Below, in pieces: positions 16,609-24,216 of a DNA stretch of 32,976 bases. The stretch's first letter is position 1; every line of letters starts with the position of its first letter. The position numbers were made by a program, and so were the translations under genes. The notes under the pieces were generated by a model, which was not told the origin of the DNA, ran no database searches, and saw only the letters and a program-made list of their open reading frames with translations. The DNA comes from Acidovorax sp. (GTDB taxonomy: Bacteria > Pseudomonadota > Gammaproteobacteria > Burkholderiales > Burkholderiaceae_C): assembly GCF_016783915.1 (NCBI RefSeq), contig NZ_JADHVT010000041.1, positions 1-32,976 of the forward strand, in the 5' to 3' direction.

Positions 16609-18846
16609 TCAGGCGCAAGCCTGCTGGTGCAGATGGAGTTTCACCAAATTGCCCCCCGCATTCTTGGCTTCATACATGGCGACGTCACCCAGGCGCAACA
16701 ATTCTTGCTCGCTCTGGGCATGTTCTGGGTAGATGGCAATACCAATACTTGCAGATACCAGCAGCGTCACCCCGCTGGGCGCAATACATGGCTGCTCAAG
16801 CGCCAGGCGGATTTTCTCAGCCACGGCCACCGCATCGTCGCTGTCCAGAAGATCTGGCAAGAGCACCAGAAACTCGTCCCCGCCCACGCGGGCTGCCGTG
16901 TCGGAGGCCCGCAGGCAACCCTGAATACGCTTTGCCACCGTTTGCAGCACAAAGTCACCCGCTTCATGCCCATGGGTGTCATTGATGGGCTTGAACTTGT
17001 CCAGATCGATGAACATCAAGGCCAGGGAAAGTTGGTCGCGCTCGGCGCGCTTCAAGGACTGACTCAAGCGGTCGTTGAACAGCCGACGGTTGGGCAACTG
17101 GGTCAAGGTGTCGAAGAACGCCAATTGCGTTACTTCTCTCTCCAAGCGCTTTCGATCCGTGATGTCACGCAGCACCGCAACGTAATGGGTGACCTGTCCC
17201 GTGCTGCCTTTGACGGCAGTGATGGTGATTTGCTCTGGGTACACCTCGCCGTCTTTGCGTTGGCTCCAAAGCTCGCCATGCCACATGCCTGCCGTTTGAA
17301 TTGATGCCCACATGGCAGCATAAAAATCGGGGGTATGACGGTCTGATCGCAGCATGTGCGAGGTCTTGCCAATCACCTCGGCTGCCGCATAGCCAGAAAT
17401 TTGGCTAAAGGCATGGTTCACGCGCAGGATGTTCTTTTGGGCATCGGTCACGATCATGCCGTCTTGCGATTCAAAGACGATGGCGGCAATGTGCAAGTCC
17501 AACTCGGCGCGCTTGCGCTCGGAAATATCGCGCGTCACGCCCAGAAAATTGACAAACTCGCCAGCCTCGTTGTGGATGCCGGAGAACCTGACCTCCGTCC
17601 AAACCGTGCCCCCGTTTTTGCAAGGCTGTTCCAGCTCTGCCCGAAAATCCGGGACCTGCTTTTTGGCGCGGACCGCCTCCAGGGCTCGATCCAGACCTGC
17701 TTGGGCGATTTTCGCGCTGGTCGGCGTGAGCGCTTCGTGAATGGTCTGCTGCATGGCTTCGAACACGGTGTAGCCCCTTAGCCGCTCCACGGAAGGGCTC
17801 ACGTATGTGTTGCGCCCGTTCAAATCCATGGTCCAGATGACATCTGACGCGTTGTCGGCCAGAAAGCGGTGGCGCTCCTCGGACAGTCGCAAGGCGTTGC
17901 GTGCCTCATGGCTTGCTGCCAGGGCTGCCTGGAGTTGGCGATTGCTGCGGATAACGTACAGCGCGACCAAAATCGCCAGTGCCAGCAAGGCCAACAACAC
18001 GTAGATGCGGGCCCAGTCAATGCCTTCTTGAACATTGATGGCCACATGCTGGTTGGCGATGGCTTGGCGCTCCTGTGGCGTGATGGTCTTGACGCCTTTG
18101 TCCAAAATCGAACGCAGTATCGGTTCGTCCTTCAAAACACCCATGCGCAACTGGTTGGTGTATTCGGGAATCTGGCCGGAAATTTTCAGATTGAACAGAC
18201 CCTCCGTTTTGATCGCGTGGGCAGCCACAATCAGCGAGCGGATGGTCAGGTCGGCCTGGCGCTCGGAGACCAGATTCATGGATTCTGGTTCGCTGGCGGT
18301 CAGCACCACCCTCAAATTGGGAAAGTCACGGCGCACGCGCTCCTCGACCATGGTGCCCCGCGGCAGGGCGACACTTTCACCTTTCAGACCTTTGAGGTCA
18401 CCCACAAAGTTGTGTTCCTCCCGGGTGATGATGACGTTGGGGTCAGAAAAAATCGGAGAGGTAAATATCAACCACTTATCGCGGTCGGGCGATTGGTTGA
18501 GAAAGCTCATGACCTGGCAGCGCCCGGCCTTGGATGCGGCCAAGCTTTCGTCCCAGTCCTTGACGGGCAGGAGTTCAATTTGCAGCCCTACGCGCTGGGC
18601 GACCAGTTGCACCAGGTCGGCCGCAATGCCTTCGTGCTTTCCTTGCGGGTTGATGCGCTCAAAAGGTGCCCAGTCCGGGTCTACGCACATTTTGATGACG
18701 CCTGCCTTGGCGATATAGGCCTTTTCTGCTGCGGTGAACTCCATCGCGGGGCTGGTCGGGTTGGCCCAGGCCATGGCACCGGCCGCCGATATGAACACGG
18801 CAACCATCGCTTTGAGCGTAACAACAAGGGGATTGCCGGGGCGCAT
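16609..18846 (-). CDS. Diguanylate cyclase with periplasmic SBP_bac_3 sensor, two PAS and GGDEF
   Basis: The 745-residue protein starts at the ATG at 18846, which opens a signal sequence (MRPGNPLVVTLKAM... ending AMAWANP). Residues about 35-275 are a family-3 solute-binding domain (VIKMCVDPDWAPFE, GIAADLVQLVAQRVG, VMSFLNQSPDR). A single membrane helix sits at about 281-300. Two PAS domains follow (about 320-435 and 445-560), then a GGDEF domain (about 570-740) with LTQLPNRRLF, FIDLDKFKPIND and RVGGDEFLVLLP. An inhibitory-site RASD lies five residues before GGDEF. The active-site sequence is intact, so it should make cyclic di-GMP from GTP under control of a periplasmic ligand, possibly an amino acid. 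The frame is open 312 bp further upstream, but no signal peptide or domain begins there. Confidence 0.94.
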   Translation of the reverse strand: MRPGNPLVVTLKAMVAVFISAAGAMAWANPTSPAMEFTAAEKAYIAKAGVIKMCVDPDWAPFERINPQGKHEGIAADLVQLVAQRVGLQIELLPVKDWDESLAASKAGRCQVMSFLNQSPDRDKWLIFTSPIFSDPNVIITREEHNFVGDLKGLKGESVALPRGTMVEERVRRDFPNLRVVLTASEPESMNLVSERQADLTIRSLIVAAHAIKTEGLFNLKISGQIPEYTNQLRMGVLKDEPILRSILDKGVKTITPQERQAIANQHVAINVQEGIDWARIYVLLALLALAILVALYVIRSNRQLQAALAASHEARNALRLSEERHRFLADNASDVIWTMDLNGRNTYVSPSVERLRGYTVFEAMQQTIHEALTPTSAKIAQAGLDRALEAVRAKKQVPDFRAELEQPCKNGGTVWTEVRFSGIHNEAGEFVNFLGVTRDISERKRAELDLHIAAIVFESQDGMIVTDAQKNILRVNHAFSQISGYAAAEVIGKTSHMLRSDRHTPDFYAAMWASIQTAGMWHGELWSQRKDGEVYPEQITITAVKGSTGQVTHYVAVLRDITDRKRLEREVTQLAFFDTLTQLPNRRLFNDRLSQSLKRAERDQLSLALMFIDLDKFKPINDTHGHEAGDFVLQTVAKRIQGCLRASDTAARVGGDEFLVLLPDLLDSDDAVAVAEKIRLALEQPCIAPSGVTLLVSASIGIAIYPEHAQSEQELLRLGDVAMYEAKNAGGNLVKLHLHQQACA

Positions 18847-19276
18847 GCAGGTGAGTTTCTCGATCAGGCTGTGTGTTACAGATGGTAAGTGATGGTGGCA
18901 GGCGGCTGGCAGTACCTGCACCGGCTGGAAGGCATGTGTTGCACAGGACTGTGGGCTCGCATGGGTCTTTGGCCCGTGCACGGCTGATCTTCCGTGCTCG
19001 ACCAGAGGGGGCGTGTGGCAAAAAATCAGTCCCGAGCATGCCAAGCACCGGCCTGTTGTGCAGCGCGGCTCCATGACCGTTTTCTTCACGATCCCGTGAC
19101 ATGCTGGCCAACGCCAAAATCCAGTGGCGGATCCGCTGTCAGTCGCATTGGCAAACAAAAATAGCTGCTAGCGCTTATTCAATAAGCGCTAGCAGCTATC
19201 AAAATGATAACGGCTTGCAAGTGTTTGCGATGATCGGGTTTGGCACCTCGCGGTGCAGGGGCGGGGTGCGCAGCAG
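18847..19276. other. Upstream region of the SBP-GGDEF gene with a repeat copy
   Basis: These 430 bp separate the GGDEF gene start from the yqeY stop codon. The minus-strand frame of the GGDEF gene stays open to 19158, but the extra residues are Cys/His/Pro-rich and look non-coding. I see no other gene. The stretch 19161-19199 is a repeat copy. The promoter of the GGDEF gene should lie here, but no clear -35/-10 pair was found. Confidence 0.5.
19161..19199. repeat. Perfect 19-bp palindromic repeat, best copy in the window
   Basis: The arms ATAGCTGCTAGCGCTTATT (19161-19179) and its exact reverse complement (19181-19199) are separated by one C. It is the most complete copy of the dispersed element also seen near 7707, 14321, 24991 and, in part, 27775. 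It lies between yqeY (stop at 19277) and the GGDEF gene. Confidence 0.85.
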
Positions 19277-19723
19277 TCAGCCCGTCAGCGCTGCCTTCAC
19301 CGCAGCCGACACCTGGCCCATGTCGGCCTTGCCGGCCAGGCGGGTTTTGACCACGCCCATCACCTTGCCCATGTCGCCGGGGCCTGCGGCGCCCAGCTCA
19401 GCCACGATGGCTTTAACGGCGGCCAGCGTTTCTTCAGCCGACATGCGCTCGGGCAGATAGGCCTGCAGCACAGCCATCTCGGCCTTTTCCTTGTCGGCCA
19501 GGTCCTGGCGGCCCGCGCCTTCAAAGGCGGTGATCGAGTCTTTGCGCTGCTTGATGAGCTTGTCCACGATGGCCACCACGGCTGCGTCGTCCAGCACGAT
19601 GCGCTCGTCCACTTCCTTTTGCTTCATCGCAGCCTGCAGCAGGCGGATGGTGCCCAGGCGCTCGCTGTCCTTGGCGCGCATGGCGGTCTTCATGTCTTCG
19701 GTGATCTGGTCCTTGAGGCTCAT
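19277..19723 (-). CDS. yqeY: GatB/YqeY domain-containing protein
   Basis: This 148-residue soluble helical protein of the YqeY family resembles the tail domain of the GatB subunit of tRNA-dependent amidotransferase and may bind tRNA; its exact role is not established. It has MSLKDQITEDMKTAMRAKD at the start, RLGTIRLLQAA, then EKAEMAVLQAYLPERMS, and ends in a GDMGKVMG...AVKAAL helix pair. AAGGAAAA lies upstream of the ATG at a normal distance. It is downstream of rpsU on the same strand, the usual rpsU-yqeY linkage, but an inverted-repeat element and a strong terminator lie between them, and dnaG does not follow. Confidence 0.93.
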   Translation of the reverse strand: MSLKDQITEDMKTAMRAKDSERLGTIRLLQAAMKQKEVDERIVLDDAAVVAIVDKLIKQRKDSITAFEGAGRQDLADKEKAEMAVLQAYLPERMSAEETLAAVKAIVAELGAAGPGDMGKVMGVVKTRLAGKADMGQVSAAVKAALTG

Positions 19724-19765
19724 GAGGCTTTTCCTTTGTCTTTGTGTTGGTCAGGCAGGGACTTA

Positions 19766-19865
19766 GGGTTTGCAAAAAGCCCCTCTGGCTAGGCATAGTG
19801 CCGCAGACAGTAGTCTCGCTACGGCAAGGCGCTACAACGACGCCAGAGGGGCTTTTTGCAAACCC
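19766..19865. repeat. 100-bp element bounded by perfect 24-bp inverted repeats
   Basis: The left arm (19766-19789, beginning GGGTTTGCAAAAAGCCCC) and right arm (19842-19865) are exact reverse complements. The 52-bp spacer contains a partly self-complementary stretch around TAGTCTCGCTACGG. Each arm gives GGGGCTTTTTG on the outgoing strand, so the element could terminate transcription from both sides. It lies between yqeY and the rpsU terminator. I infer a mobile or repeat-family unit, but only one copy is present here. Confidence 0.7.
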
Positions 19866-19866
19866 G

Positions 19867-19907
19867 AAAAAACAAAAACCCGCGCTTGGCGTCCCTAGCG
19901 CGGGTTT
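19867..19907 (-). terminator. Intrinsic terminator of rpsU
   Basis: AAACCCGCGCT (19876-19886) pairs perfectly over 11 bp with AGCGCGGGTTT (19897-19907) around a 10-base loop. Read on the minus strand, the stem is followed by TTTTTGTTTTTT. It lies 37 bp after the rpsU stop and is a textbook Rho-independent terminator, so yqeY probably has its own promoter or relies on read-through. Confidence 0.9.
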
Positions 19908-19944
19908 GTCGGCACTCCGTATCAGGACGGTGCCAAAGCGGTAC

Positions 19945-20157
19945 TTAGTACAGCTTCTTGGGCAGTTGCATGCTGCGAACGCGCTTGTAGTGACGCTTCA
20001 CGGCTGCAGCCTTCTTGCGCTTGCGCTCGGCGGTGGGCTTTTCGTAGAACTCACGGGCGCGCAGGTCGGTCAGCAGGCCGAGCTTTTCAATGGTGCGCTT
20101 GAAGCGGCGCAGTGCAACGTCAAAGGGTTCGTTTTCTTTTACGCGGATCGTAGTCAT
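19945..20157 (-). CDS. rpsU: 30S ribosomal protein S21
   Basis: This 70-residue basic protein is S21 of the small ribosomal subunit. It shows [21 protein letters not shown] at the start, an [17 protein letters not shown] basic helix and the terminal MQLPKKLY. The length is normal for S21. GGAAA precedes the ATG. The gene has a perfect TATAAT about 130 bp upstream and a strong intrinsic terminator downstream, so it appears to be a monocistronic unit rather than part of the rpsU-dnaG-rpoD operon known from E. coli. Confidence 0.97.
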
Positions 20158-20467
20158 TAGCTAATGTTTTCCAAATGGTGCTTGCAGAGGGGCTTGGGGA
20201 GATCGGGCCTCAAGTCCGTACAAAGCGGTTTCCCCGTCTGTAACTAGTATTTGGCCGACGGGGCATTGCCAGCAAAGCCGGAGATTATAGCCTTTATCTG
20301 CAGTCATGGCGCAAGGGTCGCCCGGTCTGCTCGCCGCCGGGGCAACCGGTGGGCTTCTTTCGGGCACGCCGCACCGCAATGGCGTGGAAGTTGCTTCATG
20401 TTGTAACACTCCTATTCACCGGTGGGGAGCCCTGGCCATCCGCCCGGGCAGTCCTGCCGCAGACACC
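20158..20467. other. Divergent control region of rpsU and the GGDEF-EAL gene
   Basis: No gene is seen in these 310 bp. On the minus strand there is a perfect TATAAT at 20289-20284 with a weak TTGCGC 19 bases upstream, giving rpsU an untranslated leader of roughly 120 bases. Within that leader CCCCGTC (20232-20238) and GACGGGG (20257-20263) form a 7-bp stem with an 18-base loop. No clear promoter for the + strand GGDEF-EAL gene was found. Confidence 0.5.
20284..20289 (-). promoter_or_regulatory. Probable -10 box of the rpsU promoter
   Basis: The minus strand reads TATAAT exactly, followed by CTCCGG. The candidate -35 (TTGCGC at 20314-20309) is 19 bases away, slightly longer than ideal. Confidence 0.5.
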
Positions 20468-23400
20468 ATGGCATTCATGCACCGCGTATCGGGCTGGCTG
20501 GGCCGGCTCAGTGTGGGCCGCAAGCTCATGCTCATTTATCTGCTGGACCTGACGGCGGTGATCTACGTCTCCAGCATCCTGATCCACGAAAAATACCTGG
20601 CGATCGACTTCACGCGCAAGGAAGTGGTGGGCACGACCTATGCGGCCGTGGTGCGTGATGGGCTGATGGGGCAGTTCCTGGATGCTTCGCAGCAGCCTCC
20701 GCTGGTGGCCGATGTACTGACCCGGCTGGACGCGGTGCGTGCGGCCCACGACGAACAACTGCACACGGCCGAGGTGGGGCAGCGGTTTGGCGTGGCGCTG
20801 CAGCAGCTGGCGGGCCAGCCCCAAGGGGGCGTTCCAGCCGCCGATCCGCAGGCGCTCACCCGGCTGCGCAGCCAGTTTCTGCGCGAGGGGCGCGAGCTGC
20901 TCACCACGGTGGGCAACCAGTCCAACCTGATCCTGGACCCGGACCTGGACAGTTACTACGTCATGTCGCTGGTGGTGCTGCGGTTTCCCGAGCTCCTGCA
21001 GGCAGTGCATGACACCGTCAGTTTTTTGAACGCGGCGCCGTCGCGGCGCGGGCCGCAGTGGTCGTCCGAGCTGCTGACGCTGGTGGGACGGCTGGATGCG
21101 GTGATGCTGGGCATCGAGTCGGACTACAACCAGGCCTTCATTGCGGGATCGCCCGAGATGCGGGCTGCGCTGGTGCGCCAGCGCGAGGCGCTCAAGGCGG
21201 CGCAGGAGGGCTTTCAGTCCTTGCTGCAAGGCATTGCTTCGGGCGAGTCGCGCCTGACGGTGGCGCAGGTGGGCGTGCAGGAAGCCCAGGTGCTGGGCGC
21301 GTTGCGCGATGCGTGGTCGGCGGGCATTGTGGACCTGGAGCGTTTGCTGAACCAGCGCGCAGACAGCCTGTTTGCTCGCATGTGGCTGCACTTGGGCACG
21401 GCGCTGGTGCTGCTGGGCTGCATCCTTTCGCTCGTCACCCTGGTCGCGCGCCAGATCGCCAAGCCGCTGCAGCAACTGGCCCGCGTGGCCGACGAGGTGC
21501 GCAAAAGCGGGGACCACACGCTGCGCGCGCACTGGGTCAGCCGCGACGAGATCGGCCGCCTGGTCACCGCGTTCAACGAGATGCTCTCGCAGCTCGATCG
21601 CGACCGCGTGCTGCAGCAGGAGCTGGCCGCCAGCGCCCGTGCGGCCGAGGCCCAGCGCGAGCTGGTGGAGGCCTTCCCCATCCCCATGGTGGTCACTTCG
21701 GTTCCCGAGCATGAGGTGCTGCACTCCAACGCACCTGCGGCCCACTGGCTGGGTGGCCGCAAGACCGACCCCTGGGCCGTGGGGCTGGAGCCGGGCGTGC
21801 GGGCGCGGTTCTTTCAGCGCCTGGCCGACCAAGGCTCGGTGGACGAGTTTGAGGTGCGCTGGAAGGGCAGCCCCGAGCCCTCCTGGGCCGTGCTGTCGGC
21901 GCGGCGCCTGCAGTTCCAGGGGCGCGACTCGGTGCTCACGGCGTTCACGCCCATCAACGTGCTCAAGGTGATGGAGCAGCGCCTGGAGCTGTGGGCCAAG
22001 GTGTTCGAAGCCTCGTCCGAGGGCATCATCATCATGAACGCCGAGCAGCAGATCATCAGCGTGAACAAGGCGTTCTGCCGCAGCACGCACTACGACTTCT
22101 ACGAGGTCATCGGCGAGGACCTCGGCTTTTTGCTGGAAGAGGCCGGGGGCGAGCCGCTGTCGGCCCAGATCCACCGCACCATGATCGACAAGGAGTCGTG
22201 GCAGGGCGAGGTGCGGTTCCGGCGCCGTTCGGGCGAGACGTATCCGGCCTGGCTCATGGTGTCGGCCGTGCGCGAGAGCAAAGGCGGGCTGGTGGCCAAC
22301 CACATCGGCATTGCCATCGACATCACCGACCGCAAACTCAATGAGGAGCGCATCCAGTTCCTGGCGCACCACGATGTGCTCACCGAGCTGCCCAACCGCT
22401 CGCTGTGCGTGCAGCGCCTGCAGATGGCGCTGGCACAGGCGCCCATCACGGGTGAGAAGGTGGCCGTGCTGTTCATCGACCTGGACCGCTTCAAGGCCAT
22501 CAACGACACGCTGGGACACCACATTGGCGACGGCCTGCTGCGCTCGGTGGCCGCGCGTCTCACACAGGCCGTGCGCAGCCGCGACACTGTGAGCCGCCTG
22601 GGCGGCGACGAGTTTGTGGTGGTGATGCGCGACGTGGCCGGGCGCGAGGATGTGCAGCAGCTGGTGGAGCGGCGCCTGATCCCGCTGATCCGCCAGAGCC
22701 ATCCGGTGGAAGGGCATGAGCTCAATGTGTCCTGCAGCGTGGGCATTGCCGTGTACCCTGAGGACGGCAGCGACATCGACGAGCTGATGCGCCGCGCCGA
22801 CGCCGCCATGTACGAGGCCAAGACCACCGGCCGCGACATGGCGCTGTTCTATTCGATGGAGACCGACCAGCGCGCCGTGGCCCGCCAGACCATGGAGCAG
22901 CAACTGCGCCGCGCACTGGAGCGCCAGGAACTGAGCCTGCATTTCCAGCCCCGCCTGAGCGCCAAAGGCGCCCAGTTGCTGGGCGTGGAGGCGCTGCTGC
23001 GCTGGACCAGCCCGGTGCTGGGCTCCATCCCGCCCAGCGAGTTCATCCCCATCGCCGAAGAGACCGGCATGATCCGGGCCATTGGCAACTGGGTGTTGCA
23101 GCAGGCTTGCGAGCAGTGGGTGCGCTGGCAAAACCTGGCGCTGGATGCGGGCCAGGGCGACGCCGCATCGCCGCATCCGCTGGCCCAGGTGTCGATCTCG
23201 GTCAACCTGTCGGCCGCGCAGATGTCGGACCCGTCGCTGGTGACCGACATCGAGGCGCTGCTGGCCCGCACCGGCATGCCCGCCCACCGGCTGGAGCTGG
23301 AGATCACCGAGTCGCAGCTCATGGACAACGCCCATGCATCCGAGCTGCAGCTGGCGGCGCTCAAGCTGCTGGGCGTGCAGCTTTCCATCGACGACTTTGG

Positions 23401-23755
23401 CACCGGGTATTCCAGTCTGGCCTACCTCAAGCGTTTTGATATCGACCGGCTCAAGGTGGACAAGTCCTTTGTGTGCGATATGTTGACGAACCCGGCCGAC
23501 ATGGCCATCACACGCGCCATCATCGCCCTGGGCCACACGCTGGGGCTGCGCATCGTGGCCGAGGGCGTGGAAGACCTGGCCACGGCCCAGGTGCTAAGCG
23601 CGCTGGACTGCGAGGAGCTGCAGGGCTATCACTTCAGCCGTCCACTGCCGCCTGAGCAACTGCTGTCATGGGCCCTGCAGCACCGTGGTTTGAACCATGG
23701 AGTGCAGCGTGGCGAGGGGCCGTCTGTCGCGCAGCCTGCCCCGCAGCTTGCGTGA
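20468..23755 (+). CDS. Membrane HAMP-PAS-GGDEF-EAL cyclic di-GMP turnover protein
   Basis: The 1095-residue protein starts at the ATG at 20468, just before the first membrane helix (about 18-38); an ATG nine bases later is possible, and no good ribosome-binding site marks either. A helical periplasmic region (about 40-300) and a second membrane helix (about 303-327) lead to HAMP (about 328-380), a PAS-like region (390-500), a PAS domain (510-620), GGDEF (626-795) and EAL (800-1078). The cyclase motif LGGDEF is intact, and an inhibitory-site RSRD lies five residues before it. The phosphodiesterase shows EALLRW, ELEITESQ, IDDFGTGYSS, the VDKSFV Lys motif and AEGVED, all intact. Both activities are therefore possible, and the net direction cannot be predicted. 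Confidence 0.94.
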   Translation: MAFMHRVSGWLGRLSVGRKLMLIYLLDLTAVIYVSSILIHEKYLAIDFTRKEVVGTTYAAVVRDGLMGQFLDASQQPPLVADVLTRLDAVRAAHDEQLHTAEVGQRFGVALQQLAGQPQGGVPAADPQALTRLRSQFLREGRELLTTVGNQSNLILDPDLDSYYVMSLVVLRFPELLQAVHDTVSFLNAAPSRRGPQWSSELLTLVGRLDAVMLGIESDYNQAFIAGSPEMRAALVRQREALKAAQEGFQSLLQGIASGESRLTVAQVGVQEAQVLGALRDAWSAGIVDLERLLNQRADSLFARMWLHLGTALVLLGCILSLVTLVARQIAKPLQQLARVADEVRKSGDHTLRAHWVSRDEIGRLVTAFNEMLSQLDRDRVLQQELAASARAAEAQRELVEAFPIPMVVTSVPEHEVLHSNAPAAHWLGGRKTDPWAVGLEPGVRARFFQRLADQGSVDEFEVRWKGSPEPSWAVLSARRLQFQGRDSVLTAFTPINVLKVMEQRLELWAKVFEASSEGIIIMNAEQQIISVNKAFCRSTHYDFYEVIGEDLGFLLEEAGGEPLSAQIHRTMIDKESWQGEVRFRRRSGETYPAWLMVSAVRESKGGLVANHIGIAIDITDRKLNEERIQFLAHHDVLTELPNRSLCVQRLQMALAQAPITGEKVAVLFIDLDRFKAINDTLGHHIGDGLLRSVAARLTQAVRSRDTVSRLGGDEFVVVMRDVAGREDVQQLVERRLIPLIRQSHPVEGHELNVSCSVGIAVYPEDGSDIDELMRRADAAMYEAKTTGRDMALFYSMETDQRAVARQTMEQQLRRALERQELSLHFQPRLSAKGAQLLGVEALLRWTSPVLGSIPPSEFIPIAEETGMIRAIGNWVLQQACEQWVRWQNLALDAGQGDAASPHPLAQVSISVNLSAAQMSDPSLVTDIEALLARTGMPAHRLELEITESQLMDNAHASELQLAALKLLGVQLSIDDFGTGYSSLAYLKRFDIDRLKVDKSFVCDMLTNPADMAITRAIIALGHTLGLRIVAEGVEDLATAQVLSALDCEELQGYHFSRPLPPEQLLSWALQHRGLNHGVQRGEGPSVAQPAPQLA

Positions 23756-23796
23756 CGGCCTGCATGACGGCTTGTGCAGGGGCGTGGCCTTCAGCC

Positions 23797-24105
23797 CTAT
23801 CTCAAGTGCAGCAACACGGCAAGGCCCACCAGAATGAATCCAGGGGCCAAATTACCCATCCACAATGATGTGCGGGAAGTGGAGCGCCCTGAAATACGCG
23901 AGTCGGCTTTTAGATAGGCGTTGCCCTCATCGGTGAGTGACCAGTGCACCATCACCGCTCCACCGGCCAGTGACCCCACGCCGAGTGCTGCAAGGATGGC
24001 CACAAAGACGCTGGCGCTCCAGCTGGCAGCTGGCACAAAAGCGATCAACGCGCCCACAGCCGTAGCAGCTGCCTGCAATTTTTCCGTGCGGTCCATAGCA
24101 TCCAT
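23797..24105 (-). CDS. Small uncharacterised membrane protein, 102 residues
   Basis: I do not recognise the family. The start at 24105 (MDAMDRTEKLQ) has GGAG six bases upstream. A hydrophobic first half contains two likely helices (about 11-30 and 32-54), a polar stretch follows (SLTDEGNAYLKADSRISGR), and a third helix ends the protein (about 83-100, ending VLLHLR). The shape, three short membrane segments with a small polar loop, suggests an inner-membrane protein. It converges on the GGDEF-EAL gene and is followed upstream by the flavoprotein gene on the same strand, 111 bp away. No function is proposed. Confidence 0.65.
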   Translation of the reverse strand: MDAMDRTEKLQAAATAVGALIAFVPAASWSASVFVAILAALGVGSLAGGAVMVHWSLTDEGNAYLKADSRISGRSTSRTSLWMGNLAPGFILVGLAVLLHLR

Positions 24106-24216
24106 CGCGGTCTCCGGAGGAATGTGTGGAAAGAGAGCAGTCTTGTTGTTGACGGGAGTGTAGGAGCCTTGGTGCATGGGGCCCGGCACCCGGCAGAACG
24201 CCGGCCTGGCGCTCCG

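Noticed and set aside
18847-19158. N-terminal extension of the SBP-GGDEF protein
   Set aside because: The added residues are Cys/His/Pro-rich, and a clean signal peptide begins at the ATG at 18846, which must be near the N-terminus to work.
20396-23536. Open frame of about 1046 codons on the minus strand opposite the GGDEF-EAL gene
   Set aside because: Same GC-skew shadow effect: no domain, His/Gln-rich composition, and the + strand carries all catalytic motifs.
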